Shown: positions 7,178 through 12,007 of the stretch, in pieces
How positions within the stretch are numbered: position 1 is the stretch's first letter
How the letters are laid out: each line of letters opens with the position of its first letter
Virus record (IMG/VR): IMGVR_UViG_3300014050_000179
Span: 1-20,201 of that record
From: a virus
DNA: 20,201 bases
Reading direction: 5' to 3' (one strand)
Translations under genes and position numbers: made by a program
Notes under the pieces: generated by a model
What the model saw: only the letters and a program-made list of their open reading frames with translations
What the model was told of the DNA's origin: nothing
Database searches by the model: none

Positions 7178-7585
7178 TTACAGTGTTGTACCAATTGCAA
7201 TTGTTGGAATTGAGATTGTAGTTGCGGCACTTGCATTTAAAGCGGCATTGATTGCGGCTTCTGCTAAACCAAAACCTGTACCTTGTGTATTACCACTGTC
7301 AGCACCGTTTGCTGTATCTGCGGCGATAACAGCAATAAAGCCTGTAGCTACTGGTGCGTATACTGCATAAACTTCTACAAAGTTTTGTAATGTACGAACT
7401 GCTTTGCTGTACAAACTTGCTGGTAGTGTGTAAGACAATGAGCTGGTAGCGCCGTCTTGATAACGCATGTCGTTTGAACCGCCTGTTACTAACACTTTAA
7501 TTACTGTTAGTTCACGAGTACCAAACTGTGTGCTTTCTGTTGTTTTTAGCCAATTGGCTGATGTTGTTGAGTCTACTGATGGCAT
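7178..7585 (-). CDS. Probable abundant virion structural protein (135 residues)
   Basis: It begins MPSVDSTTSANWLKTTESTQ and contains strand-forming stretches (LTVIKVLVTG, FVEVYAVYAPVATGFIAVIA) and an Ala/Thr/Ser-rich C-terminus (INAALNASAATTISIPTIAI). There is no cysteine and no signal peptide. The family is not recognised. The expression signals are the best on this strand: a late promoter (AATAAATA), an AGAGGAGA ribosome site 7 bases before the ATG, and a dedicated terminator. Together they suggest a highly produced late product, for example a capsid-decoration or tail protein; that assignment is inference from expression signals only. Confidence 0.7.
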   Translation of the reverse strand: MPSVDSTTSANWLKTTESTQFGTRELTVIKVLVTGGSNDMRYQDGATSSLSYTLPASLYSKAVRTLQNFVEVYAVYAPVATGFIAVIAADTANGADSGNTQGTGFGLAEAAINAALNASAATTISIPTIAIGTTL

Positions 7586-7634
7586 AATATTTCTCCTCTA
7601 TATGCTTTTTAGAACACCCTCTGTGTCCTTTGTA

Positions 7635-7642
7635 TATTTATT
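7635..7642 (-). promoter_or_regulatory. T4-type late promoter (AATAAATA)
   Basis: Minus strand AATAAATATAC is about 50 bases upstream of the ATG at 7585, followed by a strong AGAGGAGA ribosome site. Confidence 0.65.
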
Positions 7643-7666
7643 TACCTATTTTGGTAAAAACCTGCT

Positions 7667-8593
7667 TTAAATGCTAACGATTTGACGAATAGCTTTGAAC
7701 CAATCCACTGACCCTTCTTTGAGGAAACGTTCTGGGTATTTCTTCTGCATATCGCCTTTGAACTGTGCTAAACGTGGGTTGTCTATGCCTTGTGGAATGT
7801 GTTGCAGTATACGTTCCACTGTGGCTAACCAGTCCTGATTGGCAGATGGATCATTGAACAAGCGTTGTGCTATCTTATGTACATCACGCTCCAACACTTC
7901 GCCATTGGCACGACTTTTCAGTGCGCCGCCCATGCCGTAGTACAAGAACGCTTTTTCAAGATGATTGGGAATACTGTTGGCCAAGCTGGACAGCGCCATT
8001 TGCTGGTCTTGTCCGTCATATTGATAGTCTTGTGAGTATTCGTGTTCGTGATGTTTAACTGTGGTGGCCGCATGTTCTGTAGTTGGAAAATCCACTTGAT
8101 AATAAGCCGCAACTTCAGTACCCAGTGCTGGCACGTTAACAGTATAGCCTGCTGGAATTCCAAGGTGTACTTGCTCGCCAGTCTGTGTTACACTGTCAAA
8201 ACTTTGGCTGAGATACTGTGCCAATGCGCTACGGATTGCACCGTCGTCAGCATCTGCTTCTAAACCTAACTTAGGAGCAATTTCTTTACTGCTGATATGA
8301 ATGTCTATATCGCCAGCAGTTGTTTTGACACTGCCCATTTTGTAGTAAGGATGGTTTGGATGCCACGAACCTGCTGATCCGCTGGTCCAGTGTCCTTTGG
8401 TGCCAAGTGCATCCAACACTGGCTGTACTTGTTGTACAATAGCATCGTAAGCCTTGCGTGGAATACGCACAATAACACCTTTGATGTTTTGTGGATCTAT
8501 CTTCTTTTTTGGTTTGGCAGTAGGGCCTAATCGTGCGGCATTGATTTCTTCAACGCCATATAGCCCTGCTGGTTCTAATGCAAATCCGCTCAT
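7667..8593 (-). CDS. Nucleotidyltransferase-like protein (308 residues)
   Basis: Residues 85-100 read KMGSVKTTAGDIDIHI, with Gly-Ser at 87-88 and D95-x-D97. This resembles the GS...GDxD core of Pol-beta-fold nucleotidyltransferases, although the spacing is shorter than in most members. The preceding segment GHWTSGSAGSWHPNHP is unusual, and residues 183-200 are His/Asp/Gln-rich. The C-terminal 80 residues look helical (HKIAQRLFNDPSANQDWLAT). The substrate is unknown. The ATG overlaps the TGA of the upstream 83-residue gene, so the two are probably co-translated from the perfect late promoter at 8859. The fold call is moderate; the protein itself is clearly coding. Confidence 0.6.
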   Translation of the reverse strand: MSGFALEPAGLYGVEEINAARLGPTAKPKKKIDPQNIKGVIVRIPRKAYDAIVQQVQPVLDALGTKGHWTSGSAGSWHPNHPYYKMGSVKTTAGDIDIHISSKEIAPKLGLEADADDGAIRSALAQYLSQSFDSVTQTGEQVHLGIPAGYTVNVPALGTEVAAYYQVDFPTTEHAATTVKHHEHEYSQDYQYDGQDQQMALSSLANSIPNHLEKAFLYYGMGGALKSRANGEVLERDVHKIAQRLFNDPSANQDWLATVERILQHIPQGIDNPRLAQFKGDMQKKYPERFLKEGSVDWFKAIRQIVSI

Positions 8594-8841
8594 TCTTTAC
8601 TCTCTTGTATGCGCTTGATGCCACGTTTGAATTTGCTGGCATCAGCTGTTCTAATGCTGTTGATGAATCTGCGCTCTAACTCAGCGGCCGTTTCGATATC
8701 ATAGCTGGCCCTAATCTGCTCCAATAAGTTCACAGCACTTTGGATGATGTTGGAACCGCGGCTTTCGATAACCAAGTCAGTGTCTCGGTTAATGCCTAAA
8801 TCGCTTAATTCCTGTAAAATACTTCTTGTTGTTTTGCGCAT
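8590..8841 (-). CDS. Small hypothetical phage protein (83 residues)
   Basis: A predicted helical, charged protein (MRKTTRSILQELSDLGINRD, then SAVNLLEQIRASYDIETAAELERRF) with a Lys/Arg-rich C-terminus. The family is not recognised. It is the first gene after a perfect TATAAATA, and its TGA overlaps the ATG of the 308-residue nucleotidyltransferase-like gene, so the two may act together. Confidence 0.7.
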   Translation of the reverse strand: MRKTTRSILQELSDLGINRDTDLVIESRGSNIIQSAVNLLEQIRASYDIETAAELERRFINSIRTADASKFKRGIKRIQESKE

Positions 8842-8858
8842 ATATGATCTTCCAAGTG

Positions 8859-8866
8859 TATTTATA
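8859..8866 (-). promoter_or_regulatory. T4-type late promoter (perfect TATAAATA)
   Basis: Minus strand reads TATAAATACAC about 17 bases upstream of the ATG at 8841. It is divergent from the plus-strand promoter at 8930; the 60 bases between them show no other recognisable site. Confidence 0.8.
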
Positions 8867-8929
8867 GTATACTATGCTTGATTAATAATATCAAATAACT
8901 TGGTAAATGTTGCAGTGCCATGTATACTT

Positions 8930-8937
8930 GCTAAATA
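8930..8937 (+). promoter_or_regulatory. Late promoter GCTAAATA for the plus-strand island
   Basis: GCTAAATAC is the same variant found at 11999, 17269 and 19236 on the minus strand. It leads into a leader containing ACACACAGGAAAG. Confidence 0.55.
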
Positions 8938-8986
8938 CTCAGTAGAAACCATGAGTAGCTACACACTTAACACACAGGAAAGTAAA

Positions 8987-9163
8987 ATGAAATACCTATC
9001 AGAAAAGATGCAGTCTATACTGGAACGTCTATCCGAAATGTTCCCAGGTAGCAGTTATCAATCAAGTCTAGATGCTTATCTAGCAGACAAAGGCATTACC
9101 GATGCCGCACAGTTGGAAAATTACATCCGACAATTCAACTCCCAAAAGGAACGATTTCTATGA
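8987..9163 (+). CDS. DUF3563-like small protein (58 residues)
   Basis: The frame is open from GTG 8900, but ATG 8987 is chosen because it follows the strong site CACACAGGAAAG. ATG 8951 is a possible alternative lacking a ribosome site. The sequence (MKYLSEKMQSILERLSEMFP, then LDAYLADKGITDAAQLENYI) resembles DUF3563, a short helical family of proteobacteria with the pattern of a hydrophobic N-terminus followed by AYLA...D..LE..IR. Its function is unknown. The stop overlaps the ATG of the next small gene, so the two are coupled. If the match is right, it is a host-type gene carried by the phage. Confidence 0.6.
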   Translation: MKYLSEKMQSILERLSEMFPGSSYQSSLDAYLADKGITDAAQLENYIRQFNSQKERFL

Positions 9164-9264
9164 AAAACACATTAACTAAAATTGGCAATTTTTTTGTTGC
9201 TTGGGCAGAGGCCCTACACGAATACCGTAACCGTAAAGGATACCGTAATGGTGGATATTATTGA
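9160..9264 (+). CDS. Very small protein (34 residues), Arg/Tyr-rich C-terminus
   Basis: ATG 9160 overlaps the TGA of the preceding gene. The product MKNTLTKIGNFFVAWAEALH continues EYRNRKGYRNGGYY: an amphipathic helix followed by a short basic, aromatic tail. The overlap on both sides (17 bases with the next gene) and the clean codon use support a real gene. The pattern resembles short DUF1127-like or phage host-takeover peptides, but no family can be assigned. Confidence 0.5.
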   Translation: MKNTLTKIGNFFVAWAEALHEYRNRKGYRNGGYY

Positions 9265-9355
9265 ACGATTACAGCATTACGAACACAAATATGGCGAAAA
9301 AACAGCCGCAATAGCTATTGTTGCCATTGTAGTTTATCTAGTTATAGCACAGTAA
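9248..9355 (+). CDS. Very small single-pass membrane protein (35 residues)
   Basis: Starts ATG 9248 inside the end of the previous gene and reads MVDIIERLQHYEHKYGEKTA followed by the hydrophobic AIAIVAIVVYLVIAQ. Residues about 19-34 can span a membrane once with the N-terminus cytoplasmic. It is the third gene of a chain with overlapping starts and stops. Function unknown. Confidence 0.5.
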   Translation: MVDIIERLQHYEHKYGEKTAAIAIVAIVVYLVIAQ

Positions 9356-9370
9356 TCTTGCACCGTAAGG

Positions 9371-9378
9371 TGTAAATA
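9371..9378 (+). promoter_or_regulatory. Late promoter-like TGTAAATA before the cupin gene
   Basis: TGTAAATAC lies next to the small inverted repeat CACC-GTAA-GGTG (9361-9372) and is followed by a leader ACATACACACAGGAG that recurs upstream of 10503. Confidence 0.55.
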
Positions 9379-9401
9379 CATACACACAGGAGGTCTTATA
9401 G

Positions 9402-9830
9402 ATGACTACTAAGTTTTCACACGTTAAAGGTTCTGAGGTAGAATTTAAGGGTGGCGGATTACGCGACTTTTTTCTATACAAAGATCTTGGCGTAGCAGAT
9501 GCAACACACGGGCGTGTGCTTGCTCATATTACCAAAGCTAACTTACCTCCAGAAGGTTCAGGCGGTACTGGCTGGCACATTCACGTGGCTGAGTTCCAAA
9601 TCGTTTACATGTTAAAGGGTTGGGCCAAGTTCATGTATGAGGACAAAATCCATCTAGTTGAAGCAGGCGACTGCGTACAGCAACAGCCAGGTATTGTACA
9701 CTATCTATACGACTACAGTCCAGACATGGAGTATTTGGAAATCATTACTCCAGCTGATTACGGCACAGAGCCAGCTGAAGGCCCTTGCACTATACCAGAT
9801 CCCCAACCTTGGCATAAAATTTTAGACTGA
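9402..9830 (+). CDS. Cupin-domain protein (142 residues)
   Basis: Both cupin motifs are present. Motif 1 contains H59-x-H61 in TGWHIHVAEFQIVYMLKGWA; the usual Glu position after HxH is an E or Q in AEFQ. Motif 2 is G89-D-C-V-Q-Q-Q-P96-G97-x2-H100. H59, H61 and H100 would hold a divalent metal in the beta-barrel. Substrate is unknown; the family includes dioxygenases, isomerases and sugar- or ligand-binding proteins. The ribosome site AGGAGG is near-perfect, 8 bases before the ATG, indicating high late expression. The stop is one base from the ATG of the hydrolase gene, so the two are co-transcribed and may act on related compounds. Confidence 0.8.
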   Translation: MTTKFSHVKGSEVEFKGGGLRDFFLYKDLGVADATHGRVLAHITKANLPPEGSGGTGWHIHVAEFQIVYMLKGWAKFMYEDKIHLVEAGDCVQQQPGIVHYLYDYSPDMEYLEIITPADYGTEPAEGPCTIPDPQPWHKILD

Positions 9831-9831
9831 T

Positions 9832-10407
9832 ATGACACTTGTTTACATCCATGGCGCCAGTGCCACAAGCGAAAGTTTTAACTATATTAGGGGCAAGTTG
9901 GGAAAAGGCATAGACATTAACTACGATAGTCGAAATGGGTTTGAAAATAACTTAAATGAAATGCAAGCTCAATTAGAAGGCGTTAACGACATTGCATTTA
10001 TAGCACATAGCTTGGGCGGAGTATATGCCATACATCTGGCCAATGCCATACCCACACAGGTATTGGGTGCTGTTACACTGAGTACACCCTATGGAGGTGC
10101 TGAAGTGGCTGAAATGGTCAAATACTTCTTGCCGTTCAGTAGACTGATGCGCGACATTGGACCCAGTTCATGGGCCATGAAACAGGCTGATCGGATCAAG
10201 ATACAGCATCCGTGGACTAACATTGTTACTGTCAAAGGCCAAAGCCCATTCATGCATGAACCCAACGATGGTGTGGTAACCATAGCCAGTCAACGGCATC
10301 ATGAGGACATGGAACTGATAGAAGTGGACTACAACCACTACGAAGTGGTGTTGGCAGAATCAGTGGTCAAGATCATTAAAGAAAGAGTAAAGAAATTTAA
10401 GAAATAA
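9832..10407 (+). CDS. Alpha/beta-hydrolase (lipase/esterase-like), 191 residues
   Basis: The protein has the alpha/beta-hydrolase order: an N-terminal strand with oxyanion loop (VYIHGASAT, residues 4-12), a nucleophile elbow A-H-S60-L-G-G, an acid at D146 (PNDGVV) and a His at H169 (DYNHYEVV). S60, D146 and H169 would be the catalytic triad. The fold is short with a small lid between residues 90 and 125. There is no signal peptide, so it acts in the cytoplasm. The natural ester or amide substrate cannot be told from sequence. It is transcribed with the cupin gene; the intergenic distance is one base. It is likely an auxiliary metabolic gene rather than a virion part. Confidence 0.8.
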   Translation: MTLVYIHGASATSESFNYIRGKLGKGIDINYDSRNGFENNLNEMQAQLEGVNDIAFIAHSLGGVYAIHLANAIPTQVLGAVTLSTPYGGAEVAEMVKYFLPFSRLMRDIGPSSWAMKQADRIKIQHPWTNIVTVKGQSPFMHEPNDGVVTIASQRHHEDMELIEVDYNHYEVVLAESVVKIIKERVKKFKK

Positions 10408-10443
10408 CTCATTCAGCTTTACACACAGTTTTGTATACTGTAT

Positions 10444-10451
10444 AATAAATA
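10444..10451 (+). promoter_or_regulatory. T4-type late promoter (AATAAATA) before the phasin-like gene
   Basis: TATAATAAATACAT follows the hydrolase gene. It is followed by a leader hairpin at 10457-10472 and the leader ACATACACACAGGAG. Confidence 0.65.
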
Positions 10452-10456
10452 CATGG

Positions 10457-10472
10457 ACAGCAATAGTGCTGT
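10457..10472 (+). promoter_or_regulatory. Leader hairpin upstream of the phasin-like gene
   Basis: ACAGCA / TGCTGT with a 4-base loop forms a perfect 6-bp hairpin at the expected 5' end of the late transcript. A 5'-terminal hairpin may stabilise the mRNA. Confidence 0.4.
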
Positions 10473-10502
10473 TGAACACAAACATACACACAGGAGATTA
10501 AT

Positions 10503-10745
10503 ATGTTTACATCATTTGACACAATCATCGACACCGTTCAAGGTGCTCAAACTAAGTTCGTAGAAACTTACGTTACAGACAAAAAGATCCAAGCAGAGCT
10601 AGTTAAGCTAACAGAAGCACAAGCCAAGTTTGCAAAAGGATCTTACCAAACTACTCTAAGCATTGCTGAAGCTGTATTTAAAACAACCAACGACGCTGTT
10701 CAAAGCCAAGTTAAGAAAGCAACTGCCAAAAAGGAAACTGCGTAA
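10503..10745 (+). CDS. Phasin-like helical protein (80 residues)
   Basis: The sequence is almost entirely amphipathic helix (MFTSFDTIIDTVQGAQTKFV, then EAQAKFAKGSYQTTLSIAEA) with a Lys/Ala-rich C-terminus (KKATAKKETA). Composition and pattern resemble phasins, the small proteins that coat polyhydroxyalkanoate granules, but the match is by eye and a general helical protein is possible. It has a strong ribosome site (CAGGAG), and its TAA overlaps the next ATG (TAATG). A phage phasin could affect host carbon stores; this is inference. Confidence 0.45.
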   Translation: MFTSFDTIIDTVQGAQTKFVETYVTDKKIQAELVKLTEAQAKFAKGSYQTTLSIAEAVFKTTNDAVQSQVKKATAKKETA

Positions 10746-11014
10746 TGTCTGAATTCAATACACCAAAACTACCAGAAGTTAAATTCAGCAAGAACGGTTA
10801 CGAGATCCGCACAGACGTGTTGGCTATGGCCAAAGACGCTGTTATGGAAGAATACCACTCAAAGTTCCGCGGTTGGGAAATGTCAGTTGCTCGTGATGAA
10901 AAGACTGGACAAGTTGTAACCCGAGTAGGTATGCCAGAGTTTCCAGGTCTAGACAAGATCATGGAAGCCGCTGAAAAGTTCTATGGGTTTGTTAATACAG
11001 GCACAAAGAAGTAA
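10745..11014 (+). CDS. Conserved phage protein (89 residues)
   Basis: Residues 16-45 (KNGYEIRTDVLAMAKDAVME plus EYHSKFRGWE) and the end (KIMEAAEKFYGFVNTGTKK) match a pattern I recall from small conserved proteins of aquatic T4-like phages. The function is not known to me. Mixed strand and helix are predicted, with no membrane segment. It is coupled to the phasin-like gene by a TAATG overlap and followed by a strong terminator, so the two form one late unit. Confidence 0.7.
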   Translation: MSEFNTPKLPEVKFSKNGYEIRTDVLAMAKDAVMEEYHSKFRGWEMSVARDEKTGQVVTRVGMPEFPGLDKIMEAAEKFYGFVNTGTKK

Positions 11015-11057
11015 TACATTAGCATAGCTAGTTCGCCAGAATAGCGTAACATTCACT

Positions 11058-11080
11058 AGCACCTTCGGGTGCTTTTATTT
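11058..11080 (+). terminator. Intrinsic terminator with UUCG tetraloop
   Basis: AGCACC-TTCG-GGTGCT followed by TTTTATTTT is a classic rho-independent terminator closing the 10503-11014 unit. The bases from 11081 to 11172 hold only the leader of the next gene, including GTAGG / CCTAC arms around 11130-11150, with no clear late promoter. Confidence 0.9.
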
Positions 11081-11172
11081 TGGTTAAATGAATTGTCAAC
11101 TAAGTGTAACTCTAAGGCGTTGTATATATGTAGGGATAGAAATTCCTACACTAACCTAAAGGAAACTTTAAA

Positions 11173-11376
11173 ATGAAAGCTATCGCAACCGTAATCGCAA
11201 CTTTGTTTGCCGCAACTGTATTTGCCGCTGAGCCAGCTAAGGCACCAGCAACTCCTGCTTCAGCACCAGCTAAAGTGGAAGCCAAGAAGGACGAAAAGAA
11301 GCCTGTCAAAAGCGAGCCTGCTAAGAAAGACGCACCTAAAGCAGACGCAAAGCCAACTGCCCCAGCCGCTAAGTAA
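11173..11376 (+). CDS. Secreted Ala/Pro/Lys-rich small protein (67 residues)
   Basis: Residues 1-18 (MKAIATVIATLFAATVFA) form a Sec signal peptide with an A-x-A-type cleavage site. The mature part is low-complexity Ala/Pro/Lys/Asp (KAPATPASAPAKVEAKKDEK) and is probably disordered in the periplasm. Similar signal-plus-AKP peptides are frequent in beta- and gammaproteobacteria, which suggests capture from a Gram-negative host. An AAAGGAA ribosome site precedes the ATG. The frame ends at TAA 11374-11376, but a +1 frame open to 11569 follows directly and has no start codon of its own, so the real product may be longer. Confidence 0.7.
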   Translation: MKAIATVIATLFAATVFAAEPAKAPATPASAPAKVEAKKDEKKPVKSEPAKKDAPKADAKPTAPAAK

Positions 11377-11569
11377 TCGCAGTTTAGATGACAATGATGA
11401 CCTCATAATAGACGATGAGGTCACATTTGGTCGTAATAGACGAGCTGAACAGTTTGGAAAACTGGTACATGATTACGATGACAAAGCACCGTTAAGTGAT
11501 TATGTGTTAGCCAGACTGGCTCAAGCTAGAGAATTAGCAATGGCCGCATATAGAAAAGCCCACGCATAA
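11375..11569 (+). CDS. Open +1 frame lacking a start; probable C-terminal domain or separate small protein
   Basis: This frame gives about 64 residues of ordinary-looking protein (SLDDNDDLIIDDEVTFGRNR, then DYDDKAPLSDYVLARLAQAR) that ends in TAA inside the loop of the next terminator. It has no ATG, GTG or TTG near its beginning. The only in-frame starts are a TTG far upstream inside the signal-peptide gene, where the frame reads as an unnatural shadow, and a GTG or ATG close to the end. A +1 shift at the TAA of the secreted-peptide gene would fuse the two. An assembly indel, or a start that I cannot recognise, is equally possible. Function unknown; acidic N-terminus and helical C-terminus. 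Confidence 0.5.
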   Translation, partial: NRSLDDNDDLIIDDEVTFGRNRRAEQFGKLVHDYDDKAPLSDYVLARLAQARELAMAAYRKAHA

Positions 11570-11582
11570 GTGGGCTTTTTTG
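11554..11582. terminator. Bidirectional terminator between convergent genes
   Basis: AAAAGCCCAC / GTGGGCTTTT with a 6-base loop, flanked by A and T runs, works for both strands. It ends the plus-strand unit and the minus-strand metallopeptidase gene (stop 11583). The TAA of the plus-strand frame is in the loop. Confidence 0.85.
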
Positions 11583-11993
11583 TTATTCTACTGATTCTTT
11601 ATCAAAGTAGTCTGGATGCTGTTTGCCCCAGTTGCGCATGATTACGGCGGCCTGTGCGTTAGCATCATTTTCTTGTGGTGATCCAGTCGAGCCTGCGTCA
11701 TCGTCAGCCAGCTCATCATTCAAGTCTTGTTTGAAGTGTACCATTTCGTGTGCCAATGTTCTACAGATATCGTTGATGTGACGATTCTTCACAGTAATAG
11801 TGATGTGTTCAGCACCTGGCTGATATCCACCAAATGATTTGCGTTCCACACTTTGCTTTGAATCAAACACAAAGTCAAACTTTGGCAGTGTTTTGAGTTC
11901 CAAGTGTTCAGCGGCAAAGCGCACAAAGTCCAATAGGATTGGATACGTATCCTTTTTACCAAGGCCTTCAGTGAGTATTTCTTTAACTTTCAT
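11583..11993 (-). CDS. Zinc metallopeptidase-like protein (HExxH), 136 residues
   Basis: The zincin motif H82-E83-x-x-H86 lies in RTLAHEMVHFKQD, and the downstream SPQENDANAQAA supplies a likely third ligand at E108, in the pattern seen in small phage HExxH proteins. Upstream strands (FDFVFD, HITITVKN) fit the SprT/minimal zincin layout. The N-terminus MKVKEILTEG resembles the T4 capsid-targeting peptide MKTYQEFIAE, with L7-T8-E9 before Gly as a possible prohead-protease site, so the enzyme might be packaged and matured in the head. That is inference. The gene has its own late promoter (GCTAAATA) and shares a terminator with the opposite strand. Confidence 0.75.
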   Translation of the reverse strand: MKVKEILTEGLGKKDTYPILLDFVRFAAEHLELKTLPKFDFVFDSKQSVERKSFGGYQPGAEHITITVKNRHINDICRTLAHEMVHFKQDLNDELADDDAGSTGSPQENDANAQAAVIMRNWGKQHPDYFDKESVE

Positions 11994-11998
11994 ATGTA

Positions 11999-12006
11999 TA
12001 TTTAGC
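11999..12006 (-). promoter_or_regulatory. Late promoter GCTAAATA for the metallopeptidase gene
   Basis: Minus strand GCTAAATATAC lies immediately after the TAA of the 993-residue fibre gene and 5 bases before the ATG at 11993, implying an extremely short leader. Confidence 0.5.
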
Positions 12007-12007
12007 G

